Below are positions 62,386 through 64,000 of a stretch of DNA of 64,000 nucleotides, piece after piece. The notes beneath the pieces were generated by a model. The model worked only from the letters and a program-made list of their open reading frames with translations, searched no databases and had not been told where the DNA came from. Source of the stretch: Planctomycetales bacterium ZRK34 (lineage in GTDB: Bacteria > Planctomycetota > Phycisphaerae > Phycisphaerales > Zrk34); contig CP050848.1 in NCBI GenBank assembly GCA_014873095.1, positions 1,302,001 through 1,366,000 of the forward strand, given 5' to 3'. The position numbers and the translations under genes were made by a program. Each line of letters opens with the position of its first letter. The stretch's first letter is position 1.

Positions 62386-64000
62386 ATGGGGGAAATTGCA
62401 ACTGGGAATGGGAGCACAAAGAAGAAGCCCACGGCTTTGTCGTTGGGTTTTCGCGATGGTTCGTACAGGTTAGGGATTGTTGGGGATGATCAGTCACCCA
62501 CGGTATTTACCGACGAATCCAGCGGTGCGAACGTTGGGTTTGATTCGGGCAAGTTGGATTTGAAGTCAGTCAACTTTCAGTCAACTCCGGACACGGAGCA
62601 AAACGCAAGTCTCGACGAAATCACCGAAGGAGATCCGGTCTGGTCCACGCCCAAACGACGTCGCAAGGTCGAGCTTGGGCTGCCGATCGACGAGAACCTG
62701 CGGAAGTTGGCGGCAGCGTGGCTGGACTACCAGTGGGAGGCCTGGCCGACGTTGCGGGGCTGCGATCTGCTGCCGGAGAAGACCGAGGCGGTGCTGGATC
62801 GGATGGTGGCCGAGTACAAGGACCGATTCTCATCGGGCGCGGTGACGGCGATCGAATATGTTTCCCGGCCGCCGTGGCATCAGTTGGGTGCCAGCTACCT
62901 GCGGTACTCCGCCGACACGTCCAACCCGCGTTCGCTGGACGATCAGTTGGTCAACGTCCTGCGGCGGGCGCACGGCGACAAGCGGTTCATTCCCTGGGCC
63001 TACGTCTGCGCCGACTCAAGCATCTCGGGCACGCTGGCAATCCGCCAGGGCTATGGGCTGGCCAAGCTGGTGATGCAGTTGGATGGCCACAGCAGCCCCG
63101 TGGTTCTGTACGTGGACGACTACGGCCGGGCCTCGCGTGACATCCTTGAGTCATACCGGCTGGCCCGGCAGTTGCAGGGTGTTCGCAAGGGGATGATCGG
63201 CGTATCAGACGGCTTTGATCTGAATAACCCGATGGCCGAGACAATCCTGGCCGCCACGGCGATGGTCAACTCGATGTTCATCACGCAGTTGCGTGCCAAG
63301 GTCAAACGTGGCCTGCAGGGGGCCGCCCGCCGCCGGACACTGACAGGCAAGGTGGCATTGGGTTACCACGCCGTGCCGGTGCTCGATCCCAAGGGCCAGC
63401 CGGAGATCAACCACAAGGACAAGGTTGTCAAGACACGTGAGATATTCGAAGAGGAGGCCCGGATCGTGCGTCGGGCCTTCGAGATGTTCGGCGTGGACAA
63501 CCGCAGCTACAGCGAGGTTGCCGCTTACCTCAACGCCAACAAAGTCAGAGGCTCGCAGGCCTGGGACACGCCGGGTGTCAGGCAAATCTTCCACCGACTG
63601 GACTACATCGGCATCCGCATCACGGGGCGGAACTCGGATGTGGTTGACACGGAGACCGGTAAGGTCAGCAAGGTGGAGAACCCCCGCGAGGAATGGATCG
63701 TCGACCACTGGTCGGAGTTGCGGATCATCAGCGATGACCTGTGGAAGCTGGTGTGGAAGCGGATGAAGCAGGTGGCCCGTGACTGCCCGACGACAGGCCG
63801 CAAGTACAGCCAGAATCAGTTGCACGCATCAACGCTGTTCAGCGGGACACTGTTCTGCGGGTGCTGCGGCAAGGAACTGCTGCTGGAGCGCTCGGTGGGC
63901 AACAACAAACAGATGGGCTGCCGTAACGGCACCAAGCGGCTTCACGGCTGCACCCACAAGGGCAGTAAGAGCGTGCGGATTATTGAGACGTGCCTGCTGA
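62386..64000 (+). CDS. Large serine recombinase with long N-terminal extension (C-terminus outside window)
   Basis: A frame of 538 codons starts at the ATG at 62386 (in-frame TGA just upstream at 62356) and runs off the window. The first about 170 residues are not part of the usual fold. Then comes a resolvase domain: YLRYSADTSNPRSLDDQL with the nucleophile Ser175, FIPWAYVCADSSISGTLAIR, and VDDYGRASRDILESYRLARQ, followed by a recombinase domain (VRRAFEMF, YSEVAAYLNANKVRG, YIGIRITGRN) and a zinc ribbon (LFCGCCGKEL, GCTHKGS). It would integrate or excise another mobile element lying to the right. Confidence 0.92.
   Translation, partial: MGEIATGNGSTKKKPTALSLGFRDGSYRLGIVGDDQSPTVFTDESSGANVGFDSGKLDLKSVNFQSTPDTEQNASLDEITEGDPVWSTPKRRRKVELGLPIDENLRKLAAAWLDYQWEAWPTLRGCDLLPEKTEAVLDRMVAEYKDRFSSGAVTAIEYVSRPPWHQLGASYLRYSADTSNPRSLDDQLVNVLRRAHGDKRFIPWAYVCADSSISGTLAIRQGYGLAKLVMQLDGHSSPVVLYVDDYGRASRDILESYRLARQLQGVRKGMIGVSDGFDLNNPMAETILAATAMVNSMFITQLRAKVKRGLQGAARRRTLTGKVALGYHAVPVLDPKGQPEINHKDKVVKTREIFEEEARIVRRAFEMFGVDNRSYSEVAAYLNANKVRGSQAWDTPGVRQIFHRLDYIGIRITGRNSDVVDTETGKVSKVENPREEWIVDHWSELRIISDDLWKLVWKRMKQVARDCPTTGRKYSQNQLHASTLFSGTLFCGCCGKELLLERSVGNNKQMGCRNGTKRLHGCTHKGSKSVRIIETCLL

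Noticed and set aside
1..64000. Search for a CRISPR array matching the tracrRNA candidate
   Set aside because: No set of regularly spaced 30-36-base repeats is visible anywhere; the array is presumably left of the window.

Overview
The window is high-GC bacterial DNA that looks like a member of the Planctomycetota, perhaps class Phycisphaerae. This is an inference from gene content: a HARE-HTH protein with a Lys-rich tail, a bacterial deoxyhypusine-synthase-like protein, Cys-rich YHS modules, FIST and M29 proteins, and ECF-sigma/anti-sigma pairs. No rRNA or other marker is present to settle it.

Left edge (1-2460): the 5' 769 codons of a type II Cas9 gene run off the window on the minus strand. 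A divergent tracrRNA-like transcription unit with promoter, folded core and terminator lies just upstream. The Cas9 has Lys at the RuvC-I catalytic Asp position and Ser at the HNH catalytic Asn position, so it looks like a naturally nuclease-impaired Cas9. No CRISPR array or other cas gene is inside the window.

Copper/silver-type metal island (2464-29249): ECF sigma, Cys-rich anti-sigma-like protein and CopA ATPase form one operon. A second group holds a YHS-tagged glucan phosphorylase, a small lipoprotein and a CBM48-like protein. A long plus-strand operon carries a triple-YHS protein, a DUF2231-like protein, CusC, CusB, CusA, an HD-GYP protein and a SpoIIE phosphatase. It is followed by a P-II/cytochrome c pair, a histidine kinase, an NtrC-type regulator (frameshifted as read), and a cytochrome/porin/haem-lipoprotein group. 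Five sites of the form TGAACC-N17-CGTT stand upstream of the first genes of five of these transcription units and define a probable regulon of the resident ECF sigma factor. The last group has a perfect sigma-54 promoter with upstream TGTCACAT sites instead.

Integrative element and accessory region (29605-44823): a truncated pRiA4b ORF-3-like fragment, element genes of unknown function, two paralogous AlpA-like HTH genes, a PrimPol-helicase, an iteron cluster directly after it, small Zn-finger proteins, a tyrosine integrase, a HARE-HTH gene and a remnant of a second integrase. A 1,600-residue helicase-nuclease, probably defensive, and tRNA-Gly(GCC) close the region.

Chromosomal backbone (44961-62185): manA, an ABC exporter with two paralogous beta-propeller lipoproteins, M29 aminopeptidase, FIST protein, DHS-like protein, metallophosphoesterase, RNase R, a MraY/WecA-type transferase, a sugar-nucleotide epimerase, an esterase, an HD hydrolase and coaD. 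The right edge (62386-64000) holds a large serine recombinase with a long N-terminal extension, cut by the window end, so a further mobile element probably begins there.
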